From Candidatus Planktophila limnetica (GTDB taxonomy: Bacteria > Actinomycetota > Actinomycetes > Nanopelagicales > Nanopelagicaceae): a stretch of DNA of 5,952 nt. Location of the stretch: NCBI GenBank assembly GCA_029979485.1, contig JAPOHK010000060.1:1-5952 (forward strand). The letters are read 5' to 3'. The translations under genes were made by a program, and so were the position numbers. How positions within the stretch are numbered: position 1 is the first letter of the stretch; each line of letters begins with the position of its first letter. Shown piece after piece: positions 4,683-5,952 of the stretch. Under the pieces are notes generated by a model. It saw only the letters and a program-made list of their open reading frames with translations. It did no database searches and was not told the origin of the DNA.

Positions 4683-5591
4683 TTACTTACGCTTCTTCTT
4701 CTTTGCCTTCGGTTGTTGGCGTTGACCTTTTGTGTCACCTTCTGGGCGAGGCTCATCAATTGTCGTGCCATCAATAACTGTTCCTGCTTTACGCGCTTTC
4801 TTGCGTTGTAACTCTTCAAACGCAGGTGATCCTGGTGTTGGGTTTCGTTTAATGACGTAGTACTGCTGTCCCCATGTCCACAAGTTTGTTGTTGACCAAT
4901 AAATAAGAACACCGATTGGAAAGTTAACACCGGAGATTGCAAAAATAACTGGGAATAAATACAACATAATTTTTTGCTGTTGCAACATCATGTTGTTGCT
5001 GGAATCCATCTTTGGCATTCCTTTAACCATCAACTGACGTTGTGTTGTAAATGTTGTGAGTGACATAAATGCAATTAAAAATACAGTCACGATTTTTACT
5101 GTTGTACTAGATGATCCTAAGAATGTTTCTGAAATCGGTGCACCAAAGAACTTTGCCTGTGCAGCATTAACAACATCTGCTTGTGTGAGAACACCGTGTT
5201 TTACAGGTGGGTTTTTTCCAATTCCATTAAGGACTGTAAAGAGTGCAAAGAAAATAGGGGCTTGGGCCAAGATTGGAAAACATGAAGCAAGGGGGTTTGT
5301 TTTGTGCTCTTTGTAGAGCTTCATCATCTCTTCAGATTGCTTCTGACGATCATCTTTGTACTTCGTTTGAATCGCTTTCATTTGTGGTTGAAGAGCGGTT
5401 AAGGCGCGCTGACTCTTAATTTGTTTTACGAAGAGTGGAATCAAAATAATGCGGATAAGGATTACGAGACCGATGATTGAAAGACTCCAGGTCACACCAC
5501 TTGCTGAACCAAAGATCGGTGATAACAAACCGTGAATTGAAATAATGACCCAAGAAACAGCGGTATATAAGGGGTTTAGGATCGATCCCAT
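4683..5591 (-). CDS. yidC: Membrane protein insertase YidC (Oxa1 family)
   Basis: YidC inserts membrane proteins, alone or with SecYEG. The 302-residue protein is the five-helix Gram-positive/actinobacterial type without the large periplasmic domain of proteobacterial YidC. Hydrophobic segments lie near 8-28, 34-55, 101-123, 164-183 and 207-232. Arg47 in LIRIILIPL is the conserved positive residue of the hydrophilic groove. The cytoplasmic helical hairpin spans about 56-98 (KSQRALTALQPQMKAIQ region), and the next helix opens with NPLASCFPILAQAPIF. There is no evident lipobox, unlike Bacillus SpoIIIJ. The Lys/Arg-rich tail after about 262, ending KAKKKKRK, suits ribosome contact (inference). 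AGGA lies 8 nt upstream of the ATG, and the start is 2 nt after the yidD stop. GC content is low, near 30-40% in sampled lines. Confidence 0.96.
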   Translation of the reverse strand: MGSILNPLYTAVSWVIISIHGLLSPIFGSASGVTWSLSIIGLVILIRIILIPLFVKQIKSQRALTALQPQMKAIQTKYKDDRQKQSEEMMKLYKEHKTNPLASCFPILAQAPIFFALFTVLNGIGKNPPVKHGVLTQADVVNAAQAKFFGAPISETFLGSSSTTVKIVTVFLIAFMSLTTFTTQRQLMVKGMPKMDSSNNMMLQQQKIMLYLFPVIFAISGVNFPIGVLIYWSTTNLWTWGQQYYVIKRNPTPGSPAFEELQRKKARKAGTVIDGTTIDEPRPEGDTKGQRQQPKAKKKKRK

Positions 5592-5593
5592 AT

Positions 5594-5824
5594 TTAGATT
5601 CCTGCCTTCTGTGATTTCATAACAACATAATCAACGCCACCATGTGACCATGGATTACAACGCACTAACCGCCATGCGGCCATTGCAACTCCTTTGATTC
5701 CATACTCTTCGATTGCAGTTACTGCATAAGCCGAACAGGATGGGTAGTACTTACAACGTGGAGCGAACGCCGGGGAGAACCACTTTTGATAAAAACGAAT
5801 TGGCGCGACTAAAAGAAATTTCAT
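5594..5824 (-). CDS. yidD: Membrane protein insertion efficiency factor YidD
   Basis: YidD is a small membrane-associated protein that improves YidC-dependent insertion. The 76-residue protein matches the family's normal length. It begins with an amphipathic segment, APIRFYQKWFSP (7-18), followed by the family signature CKYYPSCSAYA (24-34) with Cys24 and Cys30, and then WRLVRCNPWSHGG (51-63) with Cys56. After the GG the usual GG-x-DPV-like ending reads GGVDYV, a minor variation. The ATG at 5824 overlaps the rnpA stop as ATGA, indicating coupled translation, and yidC starts 2 nt after its stop. The conserved neighbours rnpA and yidC make the assignment secure. Confidence 0.96.
   Translation of the reverse strand: MKFLLVAPIRFYQKWFSPAFAPRCKYYPSCSAYAVTAIEEYGIKGVAMAAWRLVRCNPWSHGGVDYVVMKSQKAGI
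5599..5604 (-). promoter_or_regulatory. yidC ribosome binding site inside yidD
   Basis: CAGGAA on the minus strand puts AGGA 8 nt before the yidC ATG at 5591, within the last codons of yidD. It supports this start over later Met codons. Confidence 0.6.
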
Positions 5825-5952
5825 TGAGCGGCCGCCTGATTTGATTTCTTAACAAGGCGGGTGACAATCTCTGAAATCTCTTGGTTGGTTTGTGCTTTCT
5901 CGGCTTTCCCGATTGCGCGCAGAACAAGTAGTGATCCTTTTGGCAGCGCAGA
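5821..5952 (-). CDS. rnpA: Ribonuclease P protein component RnpA, 3' end only
   Basis: Translating from base 5952 on the minus strand gives 43 residues to TGA at 5823-5821, running off the right edge. The fragment begins SALPKGSLLVLRAIGKA and continues with a helix, QEISEIVTRLVKKS. This matches the end of RnpA, where LP-x-G is followed by a strand ending in an Arg and a closing helix. RnpA helps the RnpB ribozyme bind pre-tRNA and remove 5' leaders. The N-terminal RNR motif region is outside the window. The assignment rests on this short fragment plus its position directly upstream of yidD with a 4-nt ATGA overlap; rpmH should precede it. Confidence 0.85.
   Translation of the reverse strand, partial: SALPKGSLLVLRAIGKAEKAQTNQEISEIVTRLVKKSNQAAAQ

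Noticed and set aside
4643..4942. 99-residue minus-strand frame overlapping the yidC 3' end and running 40 nt beyond it
   Set aside because: It is an out-of-frame reading of yidC with a composition typical of a shifted Lys/Arg-rich tail. It has no ribosome binding site and no recognisable domain, and yidC ends normally, so a programmed frameshift is not supported.
5056..5316. 86-residue plus-strand frame antisense to yidC
   Set aside because: Shadow of the YidC membrane region, with no independent support.
1..5952. A novel defence, mobile or biosynthetic system
   Set aside because: Every substantial frame belongs to a known conserved origin-region family; there are no integrases, transposases, terminal repeats, CRISPR-like arrays or unknown genes of convincing size.

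Overview
The window is an origin-proximal segment of an actinobacterial chromosome. The diagnostic feature is the order, read on the minus strand, rnpA - yidD - yidC - jag/khpB - rsmG - parA - parB, followed by a convergent pair made of a cwlM-type amidase-fold gene and a PLP-dependent aminotransferase. This cluster is characteristic of Actinobacteria. The base composition is unusually AT-rich for that phylum: the yidC and parA bodies are roughly 30-40% GC in hand-counted 60-base lines. Intergenic space is also minimal. Together these suggest a streamlined low-GC actinobacterium such as the freshwater acI / Nanopelagicales group ('Ca. Planktophila', 'Ca. Nanopelagicus'). The lineage is an inference from style and gene order, not from a search.

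Layout. Bases 1-400 (+) hold the 3' end of a CwlM-like gene. Bases 434-1696 (+) hold a fold-type I aminotransferase, preceded by a 7-bp hairpin that abuts its start codon. Its stop codon shares TTAA (1693-1696) with the stop of parB, so the two transcription units meet tail to tail with no spacer. Bases 1693-5952 (-) form one compact run: parB, parA, rsmG, jag, yidC, yidD and the 3' end of rnpA. Adjacent genes overlap by 4 nt (parA/parB, rnpA/yidD) or are 2-8 nt apart, except for a 77-nt gap between yidC and jag. Two parS centromere sites lie inside the first codons of parA (3450-3465) and rsmG (4043-4058). There is no gene-free stretch over 300 bases, and I see no RNA genes, mobile elements, CRISPR arrays or convincing intrinsic terminators. 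By conserved order, rpmH, oriC and dnaA should lie just beyond base 5952.

How the genes fit together. RnpA (tRNA 5' processing), YidD/YidC (membrane protein insertion), KhpB/Jag (RNA binding) and RsmG (16S rRNA methylation) form a translation and envelope biogenesis block. ParA, ParB and the two parS sites form the chromosome segregation system that organises the origin. CwlM links the region to peptidoglycan synthesis control. The aminotransferase is a conserved neighbour whose substrate cannot be read from sequence.

I do not see a novel defence, mobile or biosynthetic system here. The points most worth a second look are the in-frame parS sites that give ParA and RsmG the same 'SRET' tetrapeptide at codons 5-8, a sharp GC and codon-use block from about 3300 to about 4600 that starts inside parA, the start-site hairpin of the aminotransferase, and residue substitutions in CwlM and in the KH loop of Jag.
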